A DNA stretch of 64,000 nucleotides from Lentinula raphanica (Eukaryota > Basidiomycota > Agaricomycetes > Agaricales > Omphalotaceae): assembly GCA_027919835.1 (NCBI GenBank), contig JANVFP010000021.1:744001-808000 (forward strand). The letters run 5' to 3'. Numbering within the stretch: the first letter of the stretch is position 1; each line of letters begins with the position of its first letter. A model generated the notes under the pieces. The model did no database searches and was not told the origin of the DNA. It saw nothing but the letters and a program-made list of their open reading frames with translations. Below, in pieces: positions 41,998 through 54,450 of the stretch. A program made the position numbers and the translations under genes.

Positions 41998-44498
41998 ATG
42001 GACACGTCGAGCTCTTCGTCTCGCTCCCATGGGAAGCGCTCTTTCACTGGCAGACATGATCTGCTTCCGGCTTCACAACCTAATATCCCTCTCTTGATTG
42101 AGGCTCAGGATTCCAAGATCGATGTCGCATCCTTCACTTTCGGTCGTGGCTCAGTGGTACGCGACGTGTCGATCTGTGTTCTCGTAGCATAACATTGAAG
42201 CCAAACTTCCATCACAGATTTGGAAGATTTGGCCAGCAGTCTTATTCTATACGGTCTTCTCCACAGGTGCGCTTGTGCTCATCGCGACGATGCGGTTTCC
42301 TGTAACTGAAACGTGTTCAGTGATTGTGGTACTGGAAGAGAAGGCGAAACTTCGAAGTCTAGCAATTCCTAATGTTCTGTTGACTGTCCTCGGTGCGCAC
42401 TGTTCCATTCGCGTCTACGCTGACATCTTCCAAGTTCAAGTTCTAACGCTTAAACTTTACAGGCGTCGTGATTGGTTTCGTCATATCGTACCGTGCTATG
42501 TCCGGTAATGCTTCACCCTGCTTCTCTTCATAAGTCACTAATCAAGTCCAGGTTATGATCGGTACTGGCTTGGCAGAAGGTTGGAATCTTGCAAAGCATT
42601 CGATCTGTCTCTCAAGAAGTTCTTCGTAAAGTGTTTGGAGCGATCTTATACGCAACACAAGGACCATGGGCCGCTTAGTCTGGTATCATGTACCTCCCCG
42701 CCTAACTCCCAAAACAGACGAAGAAATCAAAAGCGGACAGTTAAACCGTAGTCATGAAGAGCTAGTAAAAGTAATGGCTGAGAAGAGATTGGCACTCGAT
42801 CTTATTGAAGGTACTAAGTCTCGTCCAAAATGTTGCTGGCTACTCACGAATTATAGCGTGTGTACTTTTTGTATAGACTAGACTTTTCTTTGTACAAAGT
42901 CCTCATCCGCACCTGTCAGATTTGCCATCGCTGTTAAACACCATATTCGAGGTGCGTGCTCTAGTCATGATTATTTACTCTTCCTCGTACTTAGCCAAAC
43001 TACATAGGTGAACTGGGGATATATTTTGAAGATCTGTATCATCTAGTCCGCCCTTTGCACGACGTACGTTCCACTTCCTTCACACTTCACATGAGTTCAT
43101 ACATATCAACTCTATCAGCACGAACACACCGTAGAACAAAATCAGGCAGCCATTTCGCATACACTCTCAGTACCAGCTCCTAAAAAGCCACGACGCGTTG
43201 TGTCCAATCCCTCGCTTTCCCATTCTTTCGGGACGACAGACAACGACAAGGGGAAATCGACCAAGCATCTTAAAGATCCAGTGATACCTGCTATCAATGC
43301 GTATGGCACTTTCGACAACAGCAACGGGTCTCGCCACAATCTTCGCCACGCCTCTTCTACCTCGTCAATTTCGAATGCTTCTGTTCAAAGTGCACATCAA
43401 GCCCTCCACCCTTCACAAAATCCAAGTTCGTAATCTACAAACCATCCAAGCCTTACTCTGAATTCTGGTTACAGGTACACACAGGAAGATATCTAACCTG
43501 GACCCAGATCTCGTTCCCTTCTCTGGTGTTCTTCATAACATCAAAGAATGGTTGAAATTCCAATTCACATCCTCTACATATACGCAAGTTCCCTCAAATG
43601 ACGAGGTCTGGAGGGAAACCTACGGCTTCAATGCCAGCCAACGTAAATGGAGCGGGCCAGCCCGACAGCGATTCGGGAAGGCAAAACATGGACAGTCTCA
43701 TCCTGAAACTCGTGGAGAAAACCTTCCGCTCGAAATTCTACGTTGTTTCAGCGAATGGTGTAGTGTCCTAGAGGACAGAAACACTGTTCCAGGTATGGCA
43801 TGAATTCAGTGAACTTCCCGTTTGCTCATTTCTGTCCCTAGGCACGAGTCTGGGAAGTCTGATTGGTTGTATCGCTGCGATGGAAGATTCCCTCGTAGGT
43901 GCGTTCTCATCTTCTGTATCAACTCCATTTCTTGATATTTGATCCTAGCTCTTGAACGCATCTTGACAACCCCCTTCCTTTTGTTTATTCCGTCCACATA
44001 CGGTCTGTCTCCCCTCGTTTGTTAACGTTGCTGAATGCTGAAGACATCATTCTCGCCTCGTGATTTGTAGGCAGTAAGTTTCACATCTAAGAGCTGGCGA
44101 ATAGCTGTTGACACCCTCTTCTAGCACCGTCTGGATCTATCTATTCTTCCTTCCCTTCCAGCTCATCGATCAGTTCCTTTGGTATACCATCCCAGGTACC
44201 ACCATTGCAGCTTTCATTTATCTCGGCTTTCTTGCTGCTGGGGAAGAAATCGAACAGCCCTTCGGTTTGTCTATCACATTTTTCAATGTTACGACGTAGT
44301 GAACCTCATAACTTCACAGGCTACGATGATAATGACCTGGACCTTGACATGTTTTGCCAAGAAATCATTCACGTTGATCTCGAGAACCTCAAGAGGACTG
44401 CTTGTCTGAATGCTTATCTTCCTGTTGCTCATAAAGCGGTACATAAACAGTCAATAACGTTGACTGAAGCTGCCTATCCAAATCCTTCTGATTGTTGA
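41998..44498 (+). CDS. bestrophin-like anion channel (UPF0187 / RFP-TM family)
   Basis: Membrane protein of the bestrophin-like family, predicted chloride or anion channel. The ATG at 41998 gives MDTSSSSSRSHGKRSFTGRH; the codon before it is GTG. Exons then read IWKIWPAVLFYTVFST, VIVVLEEKAKLRSLAIPNVL, VVIGFVISYRAMSG, then YDRYWLGR. The stretch 42570-42662 could not be modelled cleanly. From TMGRLVWYHVPPRLTPKT the family pattern resumes. A Ser-rich cytoplasmic loop follows (about 43140-43430). Then LPLEILRCFSEWCSVLEDRN, LERILTTPLPFVYSVHIRHT, WIYLFFLPFQLIDQFLWYTI, FLAAGEEIEQPFGYDDNDLD and the end TEAAYPNPSDC, stop 44496-44498. The GEEIEQPFG and DLDLD motifs are diagnostic. About ten introns. Confidence 0.83.
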
Positions 44499-45053
44499 GA
44501 CAAATGAGGGATCTCTTTTGAATACTTAAACTGTGATATTTATCCCGTATACTTATCATACTTCTCAATTTCTACCTCTGTTATCGATATGATTGAAGAA
44601 ATAAGCACCAATATCGAATCTGATTGCTCCGCGGGATCGAGGGTGGCTCGAAACATCGGAAAAATAATTGCAGCTGAGAATCTGTACGGATGTTAGATAT
44701 CATCATATCGTACTTCCTACATAGGTGGAAGGTCGTGGGATGTGCCACGCGGAGAGTGGTTTCCTCTTCTCTTCTCCTTGTGACTCCCGAACGTATGGGC
44801 CGCTCGAATGCACTCACATGTTTACGAATAGGTATATACCTGCATTGGCCTATCATGGCACCATCATCAATGTATTTCCCTCTTTTTCTGTTTCCGGCGT
44901 ATACGACGAGAATTGTATAATTTCAAGAAACGCGGGGCTGGGGGGTTAATTACGCTTTGATGCTGTCTTATAAGCCACAGTACACTAGGAGATGTCCGAA
45001 GAATATTTCAAGCTATCATCTAGCACCCCATTAATAGGAATTGTCCATTAGTC
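44499..45053. other. intergenic between convergent bestrophin and PLD1 genes
   Basis: 3' flanks; no gene seen. Short open frames on both strands at 44581-44949 overlap each other and show no family features. Confidence 0.5.
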
Positions 45054-48000
45054 TTAATCATAGATAGGAAGAGGAAGCAGACTGCAGGAGAAGATAAGCG
45101 AATGCAATCTTACACACGATTGACATACCGGTCTGCATTGAACAGGAAGTTGTTAACAGCATCTTCACCTTCTAAAAATCGTGTGGGGTATAAAACTTTG
45201 CACGGCACTAAGTTTGAGACACATCATGCAAAACATGAAAATTCTTACCAAGGTGGCCATTCAGTTCTCCTAACAACGCTTCCATTTCTTCTTGCTCCCA
45301 CTTCTCAAAGCCTTCAATTCCCCGAGCAGGCCTGCGGGTTTTGGGATCTTTCTCTGAAGAGGAAGCACCAAGATGCATATCTTCGGTTTCGTCTCCTTCT
45401 TTACTCCGTCTAGAATGAACGTCTTCCTGTTCATCATTCTGGGCACTCTTTCCTTCTAAAGGAACGTCTTCGTCGCCGGTTTCAGAGGGTACACGCCCGA
45501 CGGCTTCTGTAGTTGTCCCGTCGCGGACCTGAATTCGCGTTGAACGATGCAGTACACGAGGGGAAAACAAATGCTCACCGGTTTGTTCAACCGCTCATGG
45601 TGGATAACAAACTCCTTATACTGTTTCCAAGTTGTCACCAAGTCATCTGGCACCGCATGGAACACTTTGCGGAAGATTTCAGTCTGTGAATTGGATGAGT
45701 GCACTCAGTGAAGACAAAGATAGGCGAAACACAGACGTTATGTACAGCAGATGCAACCCAGACGTCTTTCCAGAATTCATCGCAGACGGGATCATCGAAT
45801 CCTTGTGGGTTGACTTTGGGCCTAGGAGTAGGAAGTGTCCACTTGCTTCCAAGCTTGCTTGTCAATTGCTTTCGAATGAGAGAACGTGCTCGCGGAGCTG
45901 CACGCTCTTGCTCGTCAGCATCGTCGACATGCGACCGCGCGTGAGGTGGCTGGTTATCAGTCTCAGGAGAAGTAGATGCATCCGCAGGAGCACCAAAGAG
46001 TTCTCCATTCACTCGAGCATCTTCAGGAGTGTCATGGGCATCCTCATTTTTGGACTCTTCCTCGAGCTTTGACTTTGAAGGTGCATCGTTACTTGGTATA
46101 TCCTCTTGCACAGCTGTATGATCGCCTCCTGAAGTTTCACCTTCAGCCCTATGCATCTCATCCGCCACAATATCATTATTGGGTTTTGCTTCCAGCGGAC
46201 GATGTTCCATAACAGTCTTCTCCTCCAAAGTGGGGACGATCGAACTGGGGAATCCTTCCACCTCTCTCCCGTCCTTTGTGATCATTTGACGTTCTTCCTT
46301 CAGAGTTGCATCTGTTGCCTTCCCAGCAGTGTCCTTGTTCAACCCTAGCTTTTGAAGAAGCTCATGCTTCTCTTGAGAACCGGCTTCGCCAGTAGCATGA
46401 AGTGCTGTTAACGGCTGAGGTCAAATCTTGTTGGTTGTATATGAGTCATTTGGCTTACCTTGCCTTAATCCGTCAACACCGTCTCGTAAAAGAGCACCCG
46501 CGGGTGTTCGCTGATGGCTTTTCGAAAGTTTGGTAACTCCTTCTTCCTTCCCGTACTTCTGTTCGGATTCAGGATCCCAAGGCTCTTGGACATGTTCCGG
46601 CGTTTCAGGCTCATTGGCCATGAGATCCTCTTCATATATAGCATCCACATCTACGCCTAGATGTTCTCGCATAAGACGCTTGCGTAGCGTATGAGCAAAT
46701 CTTCCCACTTGGAATGGTTTGCCGGCCATGGTACTGTGATGATAAGAGCATGATCACACCATGACTTAGGTGCACTCACCCGTCAATCATATCTGTATCC
46801 CTGATAACAGCTGCAATTTCCGAGTCGCGATCGCCGCGTTGAGAACGTTCGTTGACGTTGGCGCTTCCGATGATAGCTAGTCGATCATCCACGATGCAAA
46901 CTTTACCGTGGATATAGACCTGCGTATTCAACTCAGAATAATATGACTCAGAAGAATCACTGAGTGCATTACCTGCTCTGTAGTCAAAACATCACCGCGT
47001 AGTTTTCCCCAATTCCGCAGAGAGAACACTGTGATGTAGTCATCCGGCTAAAGGGATGAATTTGTGAGCTCGCACAAGCAGAGATTGCTGAATACCGACG
47101 TCAATGTCTTCTTTTCGCAAACGGGCGAAGATAGAGTGAGGGCCCCGGGCGAAAGTCCTGTTCTGGCATTCCAATATAATACGCACCTACAGACATTGAA
47201 CATCTGTAAGTGAGTCATGAACAAATATTCAGGGATATGAAGGCTCACAGCGCTGGCATCACTGTGGTCGATAGGGAACTCGAATCCAGGTAACACCGGT
47301 ATGACGATGCAACACTTCCAAGGTGTACCGTCGCGGTGGGCACGTATGATCCGCTGAACAAGGGCATCCCCTATCTTGTTTTCGATCTTAACATCATTGA
47401 CAACAGTCCTTTATAAAGAACATTTGGCCGTGTAACGAGATAGTCAAGACGCGGAGCTTACGAAGTAATGAAGAATTGGTTTTCAAAGTAGACAAAGTGT
47501 TCGGACATCTGAATCGCTGGTGCAGGAAAGAACATCTCAGATCCAATCCAGGACAGTAAATCAACTAGAGAAGAACCTTTGAGGTATGCGTTCTGAATCG
47601 AGTGTTCTATTCGACTGGGAGTGCCCATTGACCATGGACCAGCCGAGCGACAGATCTGCATCTCGCAGGTCCCAGTCAGTCCCATTCGAGTCAGTTCGCC
47701 TGGTTTGAATTCAGGTGGCGGAAGGAGGAAAGGCATAGTCCTACTATGGTTCTATATTACCAACAATCAAGAGAGGTCATTTGAGATGCTATTGTACACT
47801 TACCTTGATTCGAAGAAGGTAATTCCATCTGGATAATCAACCGATCAATCCTGGATATCTCGCTGGAAATAGTCCTTACCTCTGGACGAAATGACGCGCC
47901 AGATCCCGAGTGGGCTGTCCTACGACCTGCAGTCCAACATCATGCCTTCGAGAACGTGAGCACGACAAAGCATATCATTGAATACATATATCCATACCAT

Positions 48001-51000
48001 GGCATTCGAGGAATCTTGGATCGATCATACATATCTTCTTCTGGTTTGTTGAGTCCGAAGAAATCAGAAACACGAGCATTGCTATAATCTTTGCCTATGC
48101 TGATCGTCATGAAACTGCAGGGATTGTGGTACAATAGTGGAAACCTACCAGGCCATATCTGAGGCTGGTCACTGTCAGGATCATCAATCAAAACATGCTG
48201 AGAAGTGTCCCATCTAGATGATGTCGTCATGTTCACATGTGATGAAGGCATACAAATGTCACTTCGAGCGCTTACCGGCCAAAGCAAAGGTCAAGGCCAC
48301 CCATGAAAGCAATAGCCTGGTCAATGACACAAAGCTTCTCGTGCTAAATCTCTATGTTGGCGAATCATGAACTAGCAACGAGTGTATCATACGTACATGT
48401 GCCCAATAAAAGGTGCCTGTTTGAAAGTGCGAAGGGGAACGTTGTACCATGATATTGGGATGGAGCGCTGTAAGACGTTGCTTCGAATAGCTTGAAACCT
48501 TTGAGTGCGCTTTCAAGGTTCTCAAAGAGCAAGAACATACTTGCTATCTGTAGGTGTTGTCCGACTGGAAACCTCTTGGCTAGTAGGTCATGATTCAATT
48601 CGAGGAGAACGAAAGCACCAATTGCAGACGTACTAGAGGATGATGAAAATTTTAACACCCTCCCTTGCTTTACTCTCCAGTAATTTATCCAATCGATAAC
48701 GATCCTTGTTTGGACGCCGTAGTTGTAATTCTAGGAAGAAAACATAGTCACTCTTCTGGAATGCAATCAGACTATGGTCAATAGCATACCTGGAGATAGC
48801 CACCAATCATGAATGTATATAGTTTCTTTAGCCATCAAAATAGCCCGAGAAAGGTTCCAGAAATAGTCTCTCTGTCGAAATACATGAGGATTTACGCGTC
48901 CGTGACCAAGAATCATTCGATACAAACCCCATCAACAAGCCATTGGGCAGCTACATTCAACCGTATTGGTGCAAAACTCTCAAATCGATTCCCGCCGGTA
49001 TAATGCGAAGCAGCAGCAGCTTTCTCGAATGCTGTTATCCATTGCAGCATTTGTCTCTGGGTACAATGAGTGGACACAGATAGCGGTAAATTCAAGCCAT
49101 CCAAACCTGGTTTCTCGCGAATAATTTCAATCGCATTTGAGAGTTGGTGATGAAAAAAGTATGTTTTGAAACTTCATTGGCGTTGGCTTTCTTCTTTTTC
49201 TTGTTGTTTGACCATGGATGTTGTTCACCTGTGTTCTCATCTTCTCCCGGGTTATCGTCTTGTCGCTGAAGCGGGTTGACATGGGTGGAAGGGTCTAACA
49301 TGGGAGTCGTCACGCGAGAAGAAATGGAAGACCTGGAAGAACTACTAGACGCGTCATCATCGTGCTGATTCTGCTGGTTGACGTTGGAGGTCGTTCTGGC
49401 GCGCGCGCGGCCACCAAGATGGAAGGCTTGAGAGAAGTGACCTTTGATGGAACCCATGAGAGACATATGCTCCGTGTCCGTATTGATTGAAACCCGCCTG
49501 GGGTCATATTCATTCTGGGTCTTGTCTTCCAACAATGAATCTGGGTGTAGCAGATTGAGACCTTGACGGTAGTAACGTTTTGGGCGCTCGATTGTGAAAT
49601 CTGGGTCCAACATGAAAACATCCCATACTTCGAGCTAGATGGAAGTGAGTATCTGAACGGATCCTTCTGCATGATTTCAGTGCTATGTACCTCACCAGGT
49701 TCCTTCATGACAACTAGGTAGCTTTCTCGGATCGCGCACCATCGCGATTCCTTCTTAGCTTTCCAGCTAGTGCCTTTACGGCCGAAGCCTCCACCCTTAC
49801 CGTTCGCTGCTTCTATCTGTAAGAAGCCTCCTTTGTATTGGGAGCCGCCAGTTTGTGCATGAGCAATGGAAAGGGCACTGATTTCTAGGAAGCCGCATAA
49901 ACGGTTGGAGGCAGGATGAAACATCTATGTAAAAGATATTAATGACACGGTGTGGCGCGAAAGACGCGACGAGACCTACCACTGCTCTGATGAGATCAAG
50001 AAGATAGTTCTCCAAAGCCTCGCGCTGGAGTCGAGCGAAATCTGTATGTCCTAAATGCGTGCCCTTTTCACGGCCTTCCTTCAGCAAGAACTTGAAATAA
50101 GGTAAACCTATGCTCATGAAAATCAACAGTACTCGCAGTGAGAAATAGGCCGAGGCTTACTCGTGCGAGGGAATTCTGGAAGTCCGTCTACATTGCGGTT
50201 ATACGCGTTCGAGACTGCGTAATGAGTATGCAGAGATAGGAAATCGCGGAGCTGGCGGTATATAACCCAACGGGCCGCACCGTTAGCGTACTCGCATTCG
50301 ATCCGAAAGACAGATTTGTGACCTTGCAGGGGATGCAAACTATCACTGACGCGAATGCGCAATCGATGCAGAAGGATAGGAATTCTGCGGTGGCCTTTCT
50401 CGTCATGTTCGAACCATAACCGTAGCATCAACGTAGAAAGACCGCCAGTGATAAGTTCGTCTGTGATATTGACCGCATTAGAAGTGACAGCTGAAGGTTT
50501 TGGTCCTGGACTTTGATTCTGATTGGCAATTTGAGGAAGGAGAGAACGCAAACGTCCCCATTTCATCGGTGCGACCTTCTGGGTTTCAGGGGATGGTAAC
50601 GGCTCCTCCGTCTTGACTCTACGCAAGCTCGGTCCAATCTTGTTATCCTCAGCCTCATTCTGGCTACCATCTTTCTTCCCCACAGCGAAAGGTGAATCTG
50701 AAGGTGTCTCGTCTTTGGGACTTTCGTGAAACCACTTCATTGGATTCCAGCTCTCCTCCAATAGCCTACTTTCTCGCTTCTTCCCTTTTTTGTCATTATA
50801 GAAAGAACTGTTCCCAGTTTCAAGTGCGCCACGAAAAGGAGTGAATTGGCTTTCGGAGAAAGGAAAACCGTAACCCTCTTCTTCGTGACTAGTGGTCAAC
50901 GGCTCTCCGTTGTCGGGTTTGCTATTTGAGCGTGAGCCCACAGGAGAGTTTGGCAGGGAGTAGACGTATGAGAGGGAGCGCGGAGGACCAGTTCTCATCG

Positions 51001-51160
51001 AAGGGGTTGTAGGCGGTGACCTGAAGTGGGCATGATTACTGGCTGATTCTACTTGAGATGGACGAGGTGAATTTTGGCTAGCATTCTGCTGATCCACGGC
51101 GTCGTGTTCGTGTTGCTCTTTAGCTTGTTGTATGATGTCCGCAACGCCAATGTGGGCCAT
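45054..51160 (-). CDS. PLD1: phospholipase D1 (Spo14 type, PX-PH-HKD-HKD)
   Basis: Hydrolyses phosphatidylcholine to phosphatidic acid; acts in membrane traffic and sporulation. The start at 51160 ([20 protein letters not shown]) was chosen because the longer frame begins with TTG. A Ser/Pro-rich N-terminus leads to the PX domain (about 50125-50460: [39 protein letters not shown]). The PH region follows at about 49090-49800 ([20 protein letters not shown]), with a disordered insert and KKKKK run. First [23 protein letters not shown] (about 48290-48350). Second [23 protein letters not shown] (about 46860-46920). A long acidic C-terminal tail (45635-46340) precedes the conserved end [17 protein letters not shown] and RLLPLPIYD, stop 45054. 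Both catalytic HxKxxxxD motifs are intact. More than fifteen introns. Confidence 0.92.
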
Positions 51161-51439
51161 TCGGACGCGTTGACGGTTGAGCCAATAATGGAGTATCAAC
51201 GTATCAGCTTAAAGTTAAAGTACAATACATTTTCGGTGATGTCAACTATCTCACGCATCAAAGCGCATCAATTCTCGAGGCGGACTTGCGACTCTTAGTC
51301 TTCCACTCTTTTAGTCTTCCCTAGTCTTCCACTCAGGATCACGATTCACAAACCCTCGATATATTGCATTCGTTGATTCACAGTCAAGATATCTGCGCAA
51401 AGCCCAAGCTATCTTCGAATAAACCAACAACTCTACTCT

Positions 51440-53195
51440 GTTACTTGCGAATATTCGGACGATTAGCCACTGAGGCTCCCGCCTTCCTCCCAAACACGGC
51501 ACCAGCAGATAGCCCGCTCCCTCCCTATAAACATATATAGAGTTTGAACTCGAGTTAACAGCATGATAGCGTCTGACTCACTGGATAGTTATTGTAGAAT
51601 AATCCACCAACCATTTCGCCTGCGCAAAATAATCCCGGTATAGGCCCTGATTCTGACAGGACCGCCGCAGATACAGGATCAATAGCCAGACCTCCAAACG
51701 TAAAGGTAATTCCACAGCAAACCTTGACGGCCATGAAGGGAGACTTGTCTATCGATTCTGCCCAATGTGACTTCGGAGGAGAAAGCGACAAATTCGAAGA
51801 CTCTGTAGACAATCCGTCCTTGACGGCAGGATCCCAATGCCAATCAGAGTTCTCTAGCTTATGCTGCGTGACAGCAGCATTGTATGATTGAATGGTTTCG
51901 ACAAACTGAGCTTGGTCCATCAACCCAATTCCACTGAGTTTGCGTGCTAGCTCGTCAATGGTGTCAGCGAAGATCTTTTCAACAACTCCGTCACCATATT
52001 CTTCTTTCCGTAACATTCCTAGCATCTTTGAATCCCATACTTGGAACGCGAAGCCTTCAGGTTGCTGAAGTATTGCTTTCCCGAATCGGGCGTAAGTGTA
52101 GTTCCTGTAATCTTCACCCTCATCAACAAAACGTACACCATTGGCATTCACCATGATGCCTAATGGATAGCCTGATTTCGTGAACTGATTGGTGAGGTCC
52201 CTGGCACCAATCTCAGGAGCATTAAAGTCCCAGGTTGTACTGTGGCACGAGGCCCAGTCCCCTGTAAATTTCGCACCTACGCCCTCCGCGATAGCGAAGC
52301 AGTCACCTTTCAAAGTAATAGTCTCGTATATAAGGGGCTGATAAGGAGCGGACCGCTAGCTCACCTGTGTTGAAAGGTGTACCTCTGACCTATTCCACAT
52401 CAGAAGTCGGGCATTGAAGCAATTATATGTTCCTACCTTAGCCTTTTCCCAGCCCATTCCCAGATGAGTAACTCTCAACTTTGAGTTTGCTTCAAAGCCT
52501 CCGGCAGCCAAGATAACACCACCGGATTCAATACTCAACTCAGAACCATCCTTGCGCACTACTGCTCCGGTGACAGTACCATCTTGCACCAAAAGATTGA
52601 CCAATGGACAATCAAACCAAATTTCAACTCCGGCTTTCTTGAGCGCCTCGTGTTCAGCAGCAATGAGGCCTTTGCCGCCATCTTCAATGCTGAGAACTAA
52701 CCCTCCCCAAAACTTTTGTCTCCCACCCACCTCATAAGCTTGACGATGGAAAGAGAGTATGAATGGGACCTGATGTTGAGCGAGCCAATCGACAGCATCG
52801 CGGGAGCTCTCCACTAATGAAGCAGCTAGGGTAGGGTCGGAACGTCTTCCGCTTAACCGCATTATGTCCTCGATGAAGTTTGCGTGACTGTATGGATCCA
52901 AATCAATATGCTTTGCTTGTTCCGGCGAAACGTTCTGTACGATAGGTAACAGATCCTCTAGACCGTTATGAACGATTCGGAAGGCACCGGCAGTGAAGTA
53001 TCCATTGCCTCCAACCCACTCTGGTGAGCATTTGTCCACGAGTAGCACTGGATTGAAGAATAAGGCTCGACATTGAGTCTTGTCAATAGCTACCGGTCAA
53101 GATTGCAGACCTTTTTGGCAGCCATTCTCCTTTGCTGATAAAGCTGCACAGCTCCCTGCATTACCGGATCCCACAACTATACAGTCGTAGTACAT
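51440..53195 (-). CDS. FAD-dependent oxidoreductase, fumarate reductase/tricarballylate dehydrogenase type
   Basis: FAD-binding family 2 flavoprotein. The start at 53195 reads MYYDCIVVGSGNAGSCAALS, a Rossmann GxGxxG beginning at residue 9, which argues for a cytosolic enzyme. An intron (about 53047-53109) joins QK to VLLVDKCSPEWVGGNGYFTA. Then RSDPTLAASLVESSRDAVDW, WGGLVLSIEDGGKGLIAAEH, GGVILAAGGFEANSKLRVTH, GIMVNANGVRFVDEGEDYRN, TFGGLAIDPVSAAVLSESG and PGLFCAGEMVGGLFYNNYP. The last intron (about 51537-51591) joins to GGSGLSAGAVFGRKAGASVA, stop at 51440. About 510 residues. It is closer to the TcuA/flavocytochrome-c flavoprotein group than to SdhA: no covalent-FAD His motif of SdhA is seen. 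Substrate unknown. Upstream neighbour AOS1 is in the same direction but unrelated. Confidence 0.85.
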
Positions 53196-54450
53196 AGAGC
53201 GCTCGAAATGTTTGTCGTTCACTAGAGGGAAGAAAGGGAAAGAGCGAAAGGAGTTTGACTGGTCAGCTGTTTTGCAGAGATTCTGGCATTGTACGATAAT
53301 CGCACACAGGACTTCCCTGAGAAAACCTCCACGGTCTATTCAAGTCCAATCGGACACGATGAAACGCGATCCCGTGACTCCCTTTTGGGCCAAAGCTTCT
53401 CTTGAAATTGTACTCCCGTTCATTTTGCAACCAAAATCAAAGAGCGGGCTCTATCGATGAAAGCCAATGCGCTTACAGGATGAATTCGGAAAGTGAAATC
53501 CTCTCATCGGAAGAAGGTATCTTCTGAGCAGACCCGAAACGCAGTCCAATGATGATCAATACCCTCGAGGAAAAAAAGTTGGTTTCCAGTTCCTTCATTT
53601 GGGTGCAAAACGTCAGTTAGAGCGTACTGCTGTGCATGGCTCCGTTGGCGCGGCATTATCTCAGAATTCATTATGGTATACTTATCCTGATTCTCCGGGC
53701 TAGAGAACTCTCGTTTACTCCTTGTACCGACTCCTATGCGATGATGAATGATCTTCATGAGTGGTATGCAGATCCTGGAGCGACTACATAGCACAAAGCA
53801 TGGCCATGAATGAGATTGCCATATTCGTCATGAGCTGAAGCGAACGGAATCAAACCCCCGTGGTGTGATCTTTCCGAAACAGACCATTGCTGTGTAGATG
53901 TGTAGATTGCCTGCACTGAGGAGGTTTCGTCGATGAAATCAACTTCATCAAGGAGGTCTCTCTCTCGCTGTGCCTGGTGTCCGCAGCTCGAAGGCTAACA
54001 GCTATGTCAAGATGTCTGGCCACCAACCTTGAGATAGTCAGACCGTCAGATCTGAAATAACGCGGTGGTGTAATGAATCACACTATTAACCCGCGATTTT
54101 CCCTGCATCTTCGTTCGAGCCTTGCTGGTGCGAACAGGCGTGTGCATCTCCTTATTTACGAGATTGTGGGGTGTCGCTTGCGGCACCTTCATTGACCGGC
54201 GCCGTGAATGTAAGTTTTCAGTCTTTTCTTGGGCATGATATGTTCTCCCGCAGCTGAGTCGTATGAAAAACTTTCTGAGAAAGAGCAAATCCATACGTGT
54301 CTGTATTGTCAGTGTGATCAAGATGGTATCACTCTCGAGTCCTAAGATTCATGTATCAATCCGATTGTCCAATGAGTTGATGCGTATGGCGAGGACACGG
54401 CCCGCTGGCGAGAGAGTCATAGTTAGGACGACAGCAGATGAGAAGTATAT
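53196..54450. other. 1.25 kb intergenic: FAD-gene promoter and AOS1 3' flank
   Basis: Short open frames only (for example 53504-53794 minus, 54046-54321 minus), none with recognisable features. No repeat or RNA gene seen. Confidence 0.45.
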
